Positions 43,109 through 43,402 of a stretch of DNA of 43,402 bases are shown here, piece after piece (position 1 is the first letter of the stretch; each line of letters starts with the position of its first letter). The notes below the pieces were generated by a model, which did not search any database, was not told where the DNA came from, and worked only from the letters and a program-made list of their open reading frames with translations. Source of the stretch: UBA6165 sp044233745 (GTDB taxonomy: Bacteria > Bacteroidota > Bacteroidia > Flavobacteriales_D > Crocinitomicaceae); NCBI GenBank assembly GCA_044233745.1, contig JBIIJN010000014.1, forward strand, positions 1-43,402, in the 5' to 3' direction. The translations under genes and the position numbers were made by a program.

Positions 43109-43402
43109 CAGAAGCTACTCGTCAATTTCAAGCTACTATACACCCTAAACGCCAAAAATTGGCCTGAAAAGATATTGGCAATTTGCCCAGAGTTGGGTGA
43201 ATTGAAAACAGCCGTAACGACCAGTCGCTCCATAGATTTTACAGCAGGTATTTCATTTTCTGAGAATTCAAAAATGACCTCGCTATTTACGGGTACAATT
43301 GGAGCAAAATTCGACACACTTGAAGAACCAGCTATTGGAGCCGTTGCGTTTTTTGTGAGCAAGATATTATTCTCGGCATCAATAATTTGAATCGACAATG
43401 AT
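43108..43402 (-). CDS. C-terminal end of a beta-rich protein of unknown function (cut by window edge)
   Basis: The frame is open to the right edge, so the TTG at 43396-43398 is not a likely start; only the last ~97 residues are visible. They show beta-strand-like alternation (IQIIDAENNILLT, EVIFEFSENEIPAVKSMERLVVTAVFNS) and no membrane segment. I cannot name a family. Its stop and the start of the membrane glycosyltransferase share a base (TGATG), pointing to an operon and perhaps a shared surface-glycan role. Confidence 0.55.
   Translation of the reverse strand, partial: SLSIQIIDAENNILLTKNATAPIAGSSSVSNFAPIVPVNSEVIFEFSENEIPAVKSMERLVVTAVFNSPNSGQIANIFSGQFLAFRVYSSLKLTSSF

Noticed and set aside
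1..43402. CRISPR array, insertion sequence, prophage or defence island
   Set aside because: I found no spaced direct repeats, transposase, phage structural genes or nuclease clusters on either strand.

Overview
The window is a 43.4 kb piece of a chromosome from a member of the Bacteroidota, most likely Flavobacteriales-like, although I cannot fix the rank below phylum. Four things point there. A protein carries a type IX secretion (T9SS) C-terminal sorting domain. Several Bacteroidota-style promoters (TTTG, about 18 nt, TAnnTTTG) lie in front of genes. Shine-Dalgarno sequences are almost absent. There are Bacteroidota-typical genes such as the DUF3467 protein next to rpoC and a fused E1 alpha/beta dehydrogenase. 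The DNA is AT-rich and densely coded; no gene-free stretch exceeds 300 bases. I see no prophage, insertion sequence or CRISPR array.

Left part, plus strand (1-9395): the 3' end of an outer-membrane barrel gene; greA, a HIT-family hydrolase, a GT4 glycosyltransferase and a membrane-anchored unknown protein; pyrR-pyrB; a STAS-domain protein with ribonuclease Z; a DegT-type aminotransferase with a polyprenyl-phosphate sugar transferase; and a secreted protein of unknown function ending at a strong terminator.

Centre, mainly minus strand (9423-27311): a fused 2-oxoacid dehydrogenase E1, one plus-strand SDR-like protein, DUF3467, and then the transcription/translation superoperon. In transcription order this is tRNA-Thr(TGT), tRNA-Tyr, tRNA-Gly, tRNA-Thr(GGT), tuf, tRNA-Trp, secE, nusG, rplK, rplA, rplJ, rplL, rpoB, rpoC. 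A good promoter precedes the first tRNA. Two tandem terminator-like hairpins lie between rplL and rpoB, and rpoB itself starts with TTG. Upstream of the superoperon are rpsU, a Xer-type recombinase and short-form hpf.

Right part, minus strand (27378-43402): an operon-like run of an AGCS amino-acid symporter, a helix-hairpin-helix protein, apt and an acyl-CoA dehydrogenase; a tripartite RND efflux operon (adaptor, pump, TolC); a small unknown protein; an outer-membrane barrel gene overlapping a T9SS cargo gene; and a PMT-like membrane glycosyltransferase with a soluble tail, coupled to a gene cut off by the window edge.

Most genes are housekeeping. The points most worth checking are the symporter's extra periplasmic SprB-like and lipoyl-like domains, the rplL-rpoB hairpins together with the TTG start of rpoB, the SDR-like protein without its catalytic Tyr/Lys, and the unclear start of the E1 gene.
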